Below are positions 1 through 8,648 of a DNA stretch of 64,000 nucleotides, piece after piece. The position numbers were made by a program, and so were the translations under genes. How positions within the stretch are numbered: the first letter of the stretch is position 1; every line of letters starts with the position of its first letter. A model generated the notes under the pieces. The model did not search any database and was not told where the DNA came from. It saw only the letters and a program-made list of their open reading frames with translations. Origin of the DNA: SZAS-103 sp038216155. Lineage in GTDB: Bacteria > Pseudomonadota > Gammaproteobacteria > Xanthomonadales > Xanthomonadaceae. The DNA lies in assembly GCA_038216155.1 (NCBI GenBank), contig JBBQQH010000005.1, positions 8,748-72,747 of the forward strand. Direction: 5' to 3'.

Positions 1-93
1 CACCAATTCCACTGGCCCTTGCGCCACCGGCTTGCTGCACGCCGAAAATAACGTCATCAGTGTGCATATTAAAAGTGCGCGGGCGTGGATCAT
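1..93 (-). CDS. Predicted lipoprotein, N-terminus only (cut by window edge)
   Basis: Reading leftwards from an ATG at 93, the 31 visible codons start with a basic residue, a hydrophobic stretch and a lipobox-like end (LFSAC, Cys at residue 19, followed by SKPVAQGP). This is the shape of a signal peptidase II signal, so the product is probably a lipoprotein. The ATG overlaps the TGA of the upstream adaptor gene by four bases (ATGA, 90-93), which indicates translational coupling and membership of the same export operon. The rest lies outside the window, so the function is unknown; a further adaptor or an outer-membrane component of the exporter would fit. Confidence 0.6.
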   Translation of the reverse strand, partial: MIHARALLICTLMTLFSACSKPVAQGPVELV

Positions 94-1049
94 GGTGCGC
101 CGGCCGCCTTCGTCGCGATTTCCACGCGCACGGGTTGTCCCGGGCGCAATCGCGTATCGCCCGCATCGAGCACGATCAGCACGTCGACCACCGGCACCGG
201 CTTGACTTGCGACTTGCTGTGCACGACGTGGCCGATATCCACCACTTTGCCGTGCAGGCTTGCGCCGGAGCCGCCCTGCAACTGGATGCGCACGGACGCA
301 CCAACCGCGACTTTGGTCAGGTCACGCTCGGGCAGGTCGGCACGCACGGCGAGCGTTGTCATGTCCGGTATCTGCGTGATCGACAGGCCGCGAAAGACTT
401 GCGAACCGACGTCGAACTTTTGCCCGTCCCATCCGCTGTTGTGCAGCATCACGCCGGCGCGCGGCGCCGATACGGTCAGTGCCGCGATCGACTGCTGCAA
501 CGAGGCAACGTCGGCCTGCAGCGCTGACACTTCCGCTTCGACCAAGCGACGCTCTTGCCGGCGTTGTTCGGCGGCCATTAGCTCGCGCCGCTGCAGCAGA
601 ACCATGCGCCGTTCGGCTTGCTGCAGCGCGATCACCAACTTGCGGTACTCGATGCCGGCAACCAGCTCCTTGGGTTTGCTGGCCTTGCGCCGCGCCTTTT
701 CCAGGTTTGCGCGCGCCTCCTCACTCGCCAGGTGTTCGGTGCGTGCGCGTGAGTCGAGTTCGAGCAGCAGTTGCGAGCGTTCGGTCTGCTTTTCCTTGAG
801 CTTGCTTTGTTTGGCAATCAACGTGGTGGCCAGTTGCCCGCCGTCGAACGTGGCGACGATTTCGCCCTTCTTCACCGGCGCGCCATCCACCGCCATCTGG
901 GTGATATTCAATTGCCACAGGCTATCGATGGTGGGTGGCGAAATCTGCACGCTTTCGCGCGCAAAAATCTCGCCCTCAGCGCGCACGCTAGCCGCCTGCG
1001 CCATCGGCAGCATGGATACACACACGACAGTGGCCAGAAGAATTTTCAT
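90..1049 (-). CDS. HlyD-family periplasmic adaptor (second of two)
   Basis: About 319 residues. The start at 1049 is chosen because it gives a signal peptide (MKILLATVVCVSMLPMAQA) and an ATGA overlap with the preceding gene; an in-frame upstream ATG at 1181 would lie deep inside that gene. After the signal come a lipoyl-type half (PVKKGEIVATFDGG), a long Arg/Glu/Gln-rich coiled-coil hairpin (roughly residues 80-200), and a second lipoyl/beta-barrel part (SAPRAGVMLHNSGWDG). This is the architecture of membrane-fusion proteins that link an inner-membrane ABC exporter to the outer membrane. It follows the other adaptor and the ATPase in one operon. The substrate is not evident, and no permease lies in the window. 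Confidence 0.8.
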   Translation of the reverse strand: MKILLATVVCVSMLPMAQAASVRAEGEIFARESVQISPPTIDSLWQLNITQMAVDGAPVKKGEIVATFDGGQLATTLIAKQSKLKEKQTERSQLLLELDSRARTEHLASEEARANLEKARRKASKPKELVAGIEYRKLVIALQQAERRMVLLQRRELMAAEQRRQERRLVEAEVSALQADVASLQQSIAALTVSAPRAGVMLHNSGWDGQKFDVGSQVFRGLSITQIPDMTTLAVRADLPERDLTKVAVGASVRIQLQGGSGASLHGKVVDIGHVVHSKSQVKPVPVVDVLIVLDAGDTRLRPGQPVRVEIATKAAGAP

Positions 1050-2035
1050 CGCGCGGCCGACGATAGAGCGGGTTTGGTCGCCGAGGAAATCGTTACCCGC
1101 ACGCTCATACCCGATCGCAGCGGCAGCGCTGCGTGCGCCGGCAGCGCGATGTCGATCTGGAAATAGCGGCCATCGCCCCATTCGGACTTGGCCTCCGGCG
1201 CCCCAGCAATCGCGGTGATACGCCCTTGCACATGCCGTCCGGGCAGCGCATCGAACAACAGATCGACCGCTTGGCCCGGCGCCAGTCCGACGCGATCGGG
1301 TTCCAGCGCATAGGCGCGCACCGCCATCCGCCCGGCACCGACGACCTCGCCAACCTTCTGGCCGGGGTTGGTCGATGAACCCTCGTCGTAGCGCTTTCCC
1401 GAGTCGCTATTGCTGTCGAAGCCATGGATCAATGTGCCGTCGCGATCGGCGCGTAACTCGGCGACGTCCACCTGAGCCTGTGCAAAATCGCGCTGCGCAA
1501 CCAGCTTGTCGATTTCCAGTTTTGCATCGGCGACGCGCCGATCCACCGCAGTACGCGCAGCCACCAGTTCACGTGTTTTGAGCTCGAGCTCGCGCCGGGT
1601 ACGATCCAGCTCGCCCTGGTATCGATCGTAGTCGATGCCGGAAATCAGGTTCTTCGGAATCTGCGCATCCACGCGCGCGGTCTGCAGCGCGGCATCGGCA
1701 TCGACTTGCGCCAGCTCGGCATCCACCGCCTTGACCTTGAGCTCGGCCACCTGATTGGCGGCCTTGGCGGTTGACTGTTCGATCTGCGCCGCGACTTGCT
1801 CCAGTTGCGAGGCCGCGGTTCCTGGATCAATCCGCATCAGCACGTCGCCGCGTTTGACTGGCGAACCGTCGGCAACAAAATAGCGCAACACCACAATGGA
1901 ATTTGAAGGCGGCGTGACAATCTGCTGCGCGTCAACCGCGCGTACCTCACCGGTCAACATCGTTGTTGCATTCACCGTCGCGCAAGCGAGCAGCAACGCA
2001 AGCGCGAAGCCATAGTGGTTAAGCCGCCGAATCAT
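1046..2035 (-). CDS. HlyD-family periplasmic adaptor (first of two)
   Basis: About 329 residues starting at 2035, where MIRRLNHYGFALALLLACATVNA forms a signal peptide or N-terminal anchor. A lipoyl motif (GSPVKRGDVLMRIDPG) precedes a long alanine- and glutamine-rich coiled-coil region (residues ~65-190) and a C-terminal beta-barrel with ALEPDRVGLAPGQAV. It overlaps the ATPase gene by 17 bases and the second adaptor by four, so all are probably translated from one mRNA. Two successive adaptor genes behind a MacB-type ATPase suggest an ABC-type efflux or export system whose permease lies beyond the left edge. The family call is sound; the substrate is unknown. Confidence 0.82.
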   Translation of the reverse strand: MIRRLNHYGFALALLLACATVNATTMLTGEVRAVDAQQIVTPPSNSIVVLRYFVADGSPVKRGDVLMRIDPGTAASQLEQVAAQIEQSTAKAANQVAELKVKAVDAELAQVDADAALQTARVDAQIPKNLISGIDYDRYQGELDRTRRELELKTRELVAARTAVDRRVADAKLEIDKLVAQRDFAQAQVDVAELRADRDGTLIHGFDSNSDSGKRYDEGSSTNPGQKVGEVVGAGRMAVRAYALEPDRVGLAPGQAVDLLFDALPGRHVQGRITAIAGAPEAKSEWGDGRYFQIDIALPAHAALPLRSGMSVRVTISSATKPALSSAAR

Positions 2036-2693
2036 GTTCCACCTTGCCATCGTGCAGCCGAATGCGCCGCTGCGCGCGTGCCGCGATATCGCCATCGTGC
2101 GTCACCAACACGATGGTCTGTCCGTTCGCATGCAATTCCTCAAACAGCGTGAGTACGTCCTCGGCGCTGCGGGAGTCGAGATTGCCGGTCGGCTCATCTG
2201 CCAACAGCAGTGCCGGACGCATCAGCAGCGCCCGCGCAATGGCCGCACGCTGCATCTGTCCGCCGGACAATTCATTGGGTCGATGGTGCAATCGATCGGA
2301 TAGCCCGACCCGGCCCAGCAGTGTCTCGGCATGTTCACGCGCATCAATCGATGGCTCGCGCGAAAAGCGCAGCGGCAACAGCACGTTCTCCAGCACGGTC
2401 AATCGTGGCAACAAATGGAAGGACTGGAACACAAATCCAATCCGACGATTGCGAATGTCGCTGGTGGCTTCGTCATCGAGCTGCGCGATGTCCTGACCTT
2501 CCAGCCGGTAATAGCCGGCGTCGGGACGATCCAGGCAACCGAGCAAATTGAGCAGGCTCTACTTGCCCGAGCCGGACGCGCCCGTCACAGCCACGAACTC
2601 GCCGGATGCAATCGACAATTGAACGTCGTCCAGTGCATGCACTGTTTGTCCGCCAACCGCGTAACGTCGATGGACTCCTTCAATTTCGATCAC
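2019..2693 (-). pseudogene. MacB/LolD-type ABC transporter ATPase with an in-frame amber codon in Walker A
   Basis: The frame from GTG 2693 encodes IEIEGVHRRYAVGGQTVHAL and then GASGSGK, hits TAG (2559-2561), and continues in the same frame as SLLNLLGCLDRPDAG. All other ABC landmarks follow: Q-loop (IGFVFQSFHLLP), signature (LSGGQMQRAAIARAL), Walker B (LLLADEPTGNLD) and H-loop (VLVTHD). The family has GSGKST here, so the stop replaces the P-loop serine that helps bind Mg-ATP (TCG to TAG would be one base), with Ser at the next position instead of Thr. Without read-through the gene gives only a fragment of about 44 residues. It heads the adaptor operon. A sequencing error is possible, but the sense frame is otherwise intact throughout. 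Confidence 0.85.
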
Positions 2694-2922
2694 ACAGTCA
2701 TCTCGTTGGAAACAGCAGATTCGACACTTGCGCCTGCCGAGTGCAGTCGCGTTGAACGCACATTCTCGCCGTCGGAAGCCGCAACAGCGCGACAGTCTAT
2801 CCGGCTTGACCAGCAGGTGCCCGCAATGGATGGTGAATTGGCGTGACCGCTTCGATGGTCGTGAGTTGCACGTGCGAATAGACGCGCTGCGCTTAGAGTT
2901 CCGCCCGTGCGATACTTTTTTC
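2694..2922. promoter_or_regulatory. Divergent intergenic region, ABC operon / CoA-transferase gene
   Basis: This 229-base stretch separates the minus-strand ATPase gene (GTG 2693, preceded by GAG as a weak ribosome site) from the plus-strand CoA-transferase gene. No convincing paired -35/-10 was found for either side. A GATACT hexamer at 2911-2916 lies only six bases before the ATG at 2923, with no Shine-Dalgarno in between, so the plus-strand transcript may begin at or near its start codon. Confidence 0.35.
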
Positions 2923-4896
2923 ATGATCGCCGCCAGCAAGGCTCCCGCGCACTTCGACAGCCTCGACGCGGCGGTGGATTTTCTGTTTGCGCGTGTCGGC
3001 AAGCGCATTGTTCTGGGCGCGCCGCTAGGACTCGGCAAGCCGCATCGCCTGTTGAACGCGATCTATGCGCGCGTCGCCGCCGACCCGTCGATCCAGCTCA
3101 GCATCAACACCGCATTGTCGCTGACGCCACCGCGAGCGCCGAATGCGCTGGCGGCGCGTTTTCTTGATCCGTTTCTTGAAAGACAGTTCGGCGTGGACTT
3201 TCCGCAGCTGGCCTGGGTCGATGCCGAACAGGCAGATACCTTGCCGCCGAATATCGCAGTCGAAGAGTTCTATTTGCAGTCCGGTGCGCTGTTGCAATCG
3301 CGACCGGCGCAACGCCGCTACGCCAGCCTGAATTACACGCACGTGGCACGCGCGCTGGCCGATCGCGGTATGAATGTGCTGGTACAGAAGGTGGCGCGCG
3401 AACCTGATGGCTCGCGCTTGTCGCTGAGCTGCAATCCGGATCTGAGTTTCGACGCGGTAGAAGCGGTGGTCGCTGCCGGCTTGCCGCGGCCGTTGCTGAT
3501 TGCCGAAGTGGACGCGACATTGCCATGGATCGGTGGCACCGCAGCGGTGGATGCCGACTGGTTTGATGCGGTGATCGACCTGCCGGGTGCGACACCGCAA
3601 CTGTTCGCGTTGCCGCGGCAAGCGGTGACCGACGCCGAATACGCGATCGGCCTGTATGCGAGCGCGCTGGTGCGCGATGGTGGCACCTTGCAGATCGGCA
3701 TCGGCGCGCTGTCGGATGCGCTGTGCAATGCATTGATCCTGCGACACACGCGCAACGCTGATTACCGCGCGCTGCTCAACGCACTTGCGCCCGGATTGGC
3801 TGAGAGCGCATTGATTGAGGAATACGGCGGCGTCGGACCATTCGAGGCTGGCTTGTACGGGGCCAGTGAGATGGTCAACGACGGCTTTATGCGGCTGATC
3901 GAAGCCGGTGTCATCAAACGCTATGTGGTGGATGACATTGAGGTGATGCGTCGACTTAACGACGGCACGGCTTCAGCTAGCGACCACCAACTTGTAGAGC
4001 GCGAGGGCCAGTTCGTGCACGGCGCGTTCTATCTGGGATCGAAGTCGTTCTATCAATGGCTGCGCGAATTGCCGCCAGAACGCATGCGCAAGATCGGCAT
4101 GACCCGTATCTCGCATATCAACGAACTCTATGGCGGATTTGAAGCGCTCGAGCGCCTGCAACGGCGCGATGCACGCTTCTTCAACACCTGCATGCTGATG
4201 AACGTACTGGGTGCGGCAACGTCAGACGGGCTCGCTGATGGTCGCGTGGTCTCCGGTGTCGGCGGCCAATACAACTTCGTGGCGATGGCGTTCGCGTTGC
4301 AGCATGCGCGCTCGGTATTATTGTTCCGCGCGAGCCGGGACAGTGCAGGTCGGATCGGTTCCAACGTCGTTTTCAGCTACGCGCATTGCACGATTCCGCG
4401 CCATCTGCGCGACATCGCGATCACCGAATACGGCATCGCCGACCTGCGCGGCCGCTCCGACGAGGATTGCGTGATCGCAATGGCTTCAATTGCGGATGTG
4501 CATTTCGTCCAAGGCCTGTTGGACAAATCAAAAACGGCCTTGAAATTGCGCACGGATTTTGTTGCTCCCACCAACTGGTCCAAGCACACGCCGGCGCATC
4601 TCACGCACACGTTGCAACCGTTCCGCGCAAGTGGTTTGTTACCCGACTATCCGATGGGTAGCGATTTCACTGCGGAAGAGGAACGTCTCGCCAAGGCGCT
4701 CGGCTGGTTGCTTGTCAACACGGCTACGCCAATGCGCAAACTGCGAACCCTGTTCGCTGCATTGCTGCATGGACGCAGTAGCGATCCCGAAGCGATGCGC
4801 CGCATGCGGCTGAACAAGCCGCGAGGGATGGCCGAATGGATCGAGTCGCGCCTGGTGGGATTGGCGCTTTCACGCACACGTCAAAATCATCAGTAG
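2923..4896 (+). CDS. Acetyl-CoA hydrolase/transferase family protein
   Basis: 657 residues from ATG 2923. An upstream ATG in the same frame at 2728 would place some 65 low-complexity residues before the family homology. The C-terminal half carries the family hallmarks: EYGGVGPFEAGLYGASEM (about residue 305), SGVGGQYNFVAMAFAL (~445) and ITEYGIADLRGRSDED (~505). Members move CoA between short acyl groups (for example acetyl-CoA to succinate) or hydrolyse acyl-CoA in the cytoplasm. It is longer than the usual ~500-residue enzyme, with an extra C-terminal ~110 residues of unknown role. The gene stands alone, ends with TAG and converges on tkt. The exact acyl specificity cannot be read from the sequence. 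Confidence 0.85.
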   Translation: MIAASKAPAHFDSLDAAVDFLFARVGKRIVLGAPLGLGKPHRLLNAIYARVAADPSIQLSINTALSLTPPRAPNALAARFLDPFLERQFGVDFPQLAWVDAEQADTLPPNIAVEEFYLQSGALLQSRPAQRRYASLNYTHVARALADRGMNVLVQKVAREPDGSRLSLSCNPDLSFDAVEAVVAAGLPRPLLIAEVDATLPWIGGTAAVDADWFDAVIDLPGATPQLFALPRQAVTDAEYAIGLYASALVRDGGTLQIGIGALSDALCNALILRHTRNADYRALLNALAPGLAESALIEEYGGVGPFEAGLYGASEMVNDGFMRLIEAGVIKRYVVDDIEVMRRLNDGTASASDHQLVEREGQFVHGAFYLGSKSFYQWLRELPPERMRKIGMTRISHINELYGGFEALERLQRRDARFFNTCMLMNVLGAATSDGLADGRVVSGVGGQYNFVAMAFALQHARSVLLFRASRDSAGRIGSNVVFSYAHCTIPRHLRDIAITEYGIADLRGRSDEDCVIAMASIADVHFVQGLLDKSKTALKLRTDFVAPTNWSKHTPAHLTHTLQPFRASGLLPDYPMGSDFTAEEERLAKALGWLLVNTATPMRKLRTLFAALLHGRSSDPEAMRRMRLNKPRGMAEWIESRLVGLALSRTRQNHQ

Positions 4897-4914
4897 AAGG
4901 CAAGTCGCTGAACT

Positions 4915-4935
4915 CCTTCTCCCACAGGGAGAAGG
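4915..4935. terminator. Hairpin between convergent genes
   Basis: A perfect nine-base-pair inverted repeat (CCTTCTCCC, loop ACA, GGGAGAAGG) lies between the end of the CoA-transferase gene and the end of tkt. It has no long T-run on either side, so termination strength is uncertain; its position between converging genes suits a bidirectional terminator. Confidence 0.5.
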
Positions 4936-4969
4936 GCAATTCACGGCGCTTCGAATCACCAGCATCGGA

Positions 4970-7012
4970 TCAGAGGCGATCGCCCACTTGCGCCTTTACC
5001 GCCTCAACCACGCGTTCGACGGTAAATCCGAAAAACGGAAACAGCACTTCGGCAGGCGCCGATGCGCCGAAGCTGTCCATCCCGATTACCGCGCCGTCCA
5101 GCCCAACATACTTGCGCCAGAAGTCGCTGACACCGGCTTCGATCGCAACGCGTTTGCGGCACCACGATGGGAGCACACCCTCGCGCCATTCGAGCGGCTG
5201 GCGGTCGAATGCGTCGGTGCACGGCATCGATACCACGCGCGCTTTGATACCCGCATCAGCCAATTGGCGCATCGCCTGCATCGCGAGATCAAGCTCCGAA
5301 CCGGTGCCGATCAGGATCACATCGAACCGCGCTTCGCCCGGATCGCTCAACACATAGCCGCCGCGCGCGATGTCGGCAAGTTGCTCGCTACTGCGATGCT
5401 GGTGCGGCAGCGTCTGTCGTGAGAAGACCAAACAACTTGGGCCCTCGTTGCGTTGCAATGCGCACTTCCAGGCGACCGCCGATTCCACCGCATCGCAGGG
5501 GCGCCAGACATCGTTGTTGGGGATGTAGCGCAGTGTCGCGAGATGCTCGACCGGCTGATGGGTCGGCCCGTCTTCGCCCAGTCCAATCGAGTCGTGGGTG
5601 AACACGTGCAGCACATGCGCGGGAATCAGCGCGCTCATGCGCAACGCGTTGCGGGCGTAGTCGGAAAACACCAGGAAGGTGGCATCGAACGGCAGGAATC
5701 CGCCGTGTAGCGCCAATCCATTGCTGATCGCGGACATGCCGAATTCGCGCACGCCGTAATGAATGTAATTCGCCGCACCGTTCGTTTCCGAATCCGCATC
5801 GGCTTGAGCGCCAACGCCAAGCGCACGACAGCCTTTCCACAGCGTGAGGTTGGAATGCGCGAGATCGGCCGATCCACCGATCAATTCCGGCAGCAGCGGC
5901 GCGTACGCATCGATCGCCATCTGCGACGCCTTGCGCGATGCAATGCTGAGACCGTCCTGCTGCAATTTGGCGATGAAGGCGTCGGCGTGCTCGATAAAGT
6001 CTTCCGGCAATTCGGCATGCGCGCGGCGAGTAAATTCGCGCGCGAGATCCGGATACTGGCGCGCGTAGGCGTCGAACAAGGTATTCCATTGCTCCTCGCG
6101 GACGATGCCAGTGTTGATCGCGCGCCAGCCCTCGTAAATCTCCTTTGGAATCTCGAACGCAGCATATGGCCAGTTCAATGTATCGCGCGCCGCTTGCGCT
6201 TCTTCTTTGCCCAACGGCGAGCCGTGTGCGGCTTCGCTGCCCTGCTTGTGCGGCGCGCCGAAACCGATGATGGTGCGGCAACAGAGCAGGCTGGGCTTGC
6301 CGGTTTCGGCTTGCGCGGTGCGGATGGCCTGTGCGATTTCATCCGGATCCATGCCGTCCACGTTGCGGATGACTTGCCACCCGTAGGCCTCGAAACGCGC
6401 TGGCGTGTCGTCGGTAAACCAGCCTGCAACATTGCCATCGATCGAGATCTGGTTGTCGTCCCAGAACGCGATCAGCTTGCCCAAGCCCCAGGTTCCCGCA
6501 AGCGACGCGGCTTCGTGAGAGACGCCTTCCATCAGGCAACCGTCACCGAGGAAAACCCAGGTGGTGTGGTCGACAATCTCGAATTCCGGCCGGTTGAAGC
6601 GCTCGGCCAGCAGGCGCTCGGCCAACGCGAATCCGACCGCGTTGGCGACGCCCTGCCCCAGCGGACCGGTCGTGGTTTCCACGCCGGGCGTGTCACGGCG
6701 TTCGGGATGGCCTGGCGTTGCCGAGTGCATTTGCCTGAACTGGCGAATCTGCTCGATCGGCAAGTCATAACCCGACAGATGCAGCAACGCATATTGCAGC
6801 ATCGAGCCGTGACCGTTGGACAGCATGAAGCGATCGCGGTTGAACCACTGCGGATTGTTCGGGCTGTGCCGCAGAAAATCATTCCACAACACTTCGGCGA
6901 TATCGGCCATGCCCATCGGCATGCCCGGATGGCCCGACTTGGCAGCCTCGACCGCATCCACGGCAAGGAAACGGACAGCGTTGGCGAGTTCGCGGCGGGT
7001 CGGCTGGGTCAT
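4970..7012 (-). CDS. tkt: Transketolase
   Basis: 680 residues from ATG 7012 (MTQPTRRELANAVRFLAVD), a normal length. Transketolase moves two-carbon ketol units between sugar phosphates in the non-oxidative pentose phosphate pathway, with thiamine diphosphate and a divalent metal. Visible marks are the N-terminal SGHPGMPMGMADIAEVLW with its substrate-binding His, the thiamine-diphosphate motif starting GDGCLMEGVSHEAA and ending in DDNQISIDG, and in the pyrimidine domain FTHDSIGLGEDGPTHQPVEHL. The C-terminal domain closes with KYVGLDGAVIGMDSFGASAP. It acts in the same pathway as rpiA (57757), which lies elsewhere in the window. Confidence 0.97.
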   Translation of the reverse strand: MTQPTRRELANAVRFLAVDAVEAAKSGHPGMPMGMADIAEVLWNDFLRHSPNNPQWFNRDRFMLSNGHGSMLQYALLHLSGYDLPIEQIRQFRQMHSATPGHPERRDTPGVETTTGPLGQGVANAVGFALAERLLAERFNRPEFEIVDHTTWVFLGDGCLMEGVSHEAASLAGTWGLGKLIAFWDDNQISIDGNVAGWFTDDTPARFEAYGWQVIRNVDGMDPDEIAQAIRTAQAETGKPSLLCCRTIIGFGAPHKQGSEAAHGSPLGKEEAQAARDTLNWPYAAFEIPKEIYEGWRAINTGIVREEQWNTLFDAYARQYPDLAREFTRRAHAELPEDFIEHADAFIAKLQQDGLSIASRKASQMAIDAYAPLLPELIGGSADLAHSNLTLWKGCRALGVGAQADADSETNGAANYIHYGVREFGMSAISNGLALHGGFLPFDATFLVFSDYARNALRMSALIPAHVLHVFTHDSIGLGEDGPTHQPVEHLATLRYIPNNDVWRPCDAVESAVAWKCALQRNEGPSCLVFSRQTLPHQHRSSEQLADIARGGYVLSDPGEARFDVILIGTGSELDLAMQAMRQLADAGIKARVVSMPCTDAFDRQPLEWREGVLPSWCRKRVAIEAGVSDFWRKYVGLDGAVIGMDSFGASAPAEVLFPFFGFTVERVVEAVKAQVGDRL

Positions 7013-7160
7013 GGCAACGTGGAAGGAGACGCCCGGCACGTCGCGGGCGGCTTATTGTCCCATCGACCCGGCACGCTGTCGCGCTTGCACAAGCCCCGAC
7101 GGACTGATAGCGGCCCAGTCAGATCGCGCAACTGGCTTTAGTCACCGACTCCAGAATCGG

Positions 7161-8486
7161 CTACGAAACCTGAGCGGGTTCATCCAGCGCAATCGTCTCA
7201 GGTTCGCTCTTGGACACGATTGTCGCAATCGCCAAGTCGCCGGTCACGTTGACGACGGTGCGCGACATGTCGAGGAAATGATTCACGCCAAGGATCAGGC
7301 CGATGCCTTCCGGCGGCACCTTAACCATCGCGGCGATGAGCGCAACCACGGGCAGCGATCCCGACGGCACGCCGGCGGTGCCGATGCCGCCCAGAATGCA
7401 GACCAGCATCACCAACACCTGCTGCCCGATCGACAGGTCGACGCCGAAGAATTGCGCGAGGAAGATGACCGTCACGCCCTCGAACAAAGCGGTGCCGTTC
7501 TGGTTGGCAGTGGCACCAATGGTCAGCACGAAACGCGAGACGCGTCGTGGCAGGCGCAGCTGCTCGTCCGCCACGCGTAACGCGGTCGGCAACGTGGCAT
7601 TGCTGGAGGCGGTCGAAAACGCCATCAGCATTGCTTCCTGCACGCCCTTGAAAAAGCGCAGCGGCGAGTAGCCGCCGATGAATTTCAGCGCAGCCGAATA
7701 CACGATCAGCATATGCAGCACTAGCGCGATGAATACCACCAGCACATACGCGGCGAGCTTGATCAACAGATCCCAGCCGAACAGCACGGCAAGGTTGAAC
7801 ATGAAACAGAACACCGCATAAGGCGCGAGACGGATCACCAGCCCGATCAAGGTCATCGAGACTTCGAACAGCCCTTCGATGCCGCGCTTGAGCGTCGCAA
7901 TCGCTGGTGTGGCGGGACTCATCACCACACCGATGCCGAACATCAGCGCGAAAAACATCAAGGCGAGAATTGAGCCGTTGCTCGAGGCTGCGCTGATCAC
8001 GTTTTCCGGCACGATCGAAAGCAGCATGTCGATGCCGCTGATCTGTCCGTGGCTGTCGCTGACGATCGCCTGCGCGCGTTGGGCGCCTTCCTGCAGCAAC
8101 TGCTGCGCCAACGCATGATCGACGCCGGCGCCGGGCTTGAACACGTTCACCATCACCAGCCCGAGCACCACCGCCAGCCCCGACAACACCACGGTCAATG
8201 CCAGCGTGCGCCAGCCGATACGACCGAGCGAGCGAATGTCGCCCATCTCGCTGACACCGACCACCAGCGCTGAAAACAGCAGCGGCACGATCAGCATGAA
8301 GATCAGATTGAGAAACAGCGTCGCGAACGGCTGCGTGACATAGCGCGTGAGCATCTGCACCCACGCCGTGTCCGCGCCAATACCGTAGTGCACGATCAGC
8401 CCAAACAGCAGGCCCGAGACGAAACCGATAGCGATCTTCCAGTGCAACGCGAGTGCGCGGCGTTTGACCTCAGGTTGATCGGGCAT
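7161..8486 (-). CDS. Dicarboxylate/amino acid:cation symporter (DAACS family)
   Basis: 441 residues from ATG 8486 (MPDQPEVKRRALALHWKIAI); the in-frame ATG at 8549 adds an unlikely Arg-rich tail. Eight or so hydrophobic segments alternate with short loops. Family motifs are present: LIFMLIVPLLFSALVVGVSEM, the serine-rich re-entrant loop FSTASSNATLPTALRVADEQL, ATANQNGTALFEG, and the Gly-rich GGIGTAGVPSGSLPV followed by ILGVNHFLDMSRTVVNVTGD. Members such as GltP and DctA import glutamate, aspartate or C4-dicarboxylates with H+ or Na+ across the inner membrane. Which substrate is used here is not clear. It lies 148 bases upstream of tkt on the same strand and is probably transcribed on its own. 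Confidence 0.9.
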   Translation of the reverse strand: MPDQPEVKRRALALHWKIAIGFVSGLLFGLIVHYGIGADTAWVQMLTRYVTQPFATLFLNLIFMLIVPLLFSALVVGVSEMGDIRSLGRIGWRTLALTVVLSGLAVVLGLVMVNVFKPGAGVDHALAQQLLQEGAQRAQAIVSDSHGQISGIDMLLSIVPENVISAASSNGSILALMFFALMFGIGVVMSPATPAIATLKRGIEGLFEVSMTLIGLVIRLAPYAVFCFMFNLAVLFGWDLLIKLAAYVLVVFIALVLHMLIVYSAALKFIGGYSPLRFFKGVQEAMLMAFSTASSNATLPTALRVADEQLRLPRRVSRFVLTIGATANQNGTALFEGVTVIFLAQFFGVDLSIGQQVLVMLVCILGGIGTAGVPSGSLPVVALIAAMVKVPPEGIGLILGVNHFLDMSRTVVNVTGDLAIATIVSKSEPETIALDEPAQVS

Positions 8487-8648
8487 GCGTTGTCCTGTGC
8501 TGGTCGCGGTTGCGCGGCTGAATCGACTATGTCGGATACGCGCGGTCAATGGCGGAAGGATACACGCAGCAGAACGCTTGCCGTTGCGTGCGATACGCGC
8601 GATCTATCCCTTTGGACGAGCGCGTCTCCGTCATCGGGCCAAGTAAAT

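Noticed and set aside
2559..2561. TAG as a recoded codon (pyrrolysine or suppression)
   Set aside because: TAG ends other genes normally (for example 4894-4896), there is no associated machinery in view, and the position needs Ser rather than an unusual residue.
5759..7141. Long plus-strand open frame (460 codons) over tkt
   Set aside because: It is antisense to the strongly supported transketolase gene, has no recognisable motif, and arises from the GC-rich codon pattern.
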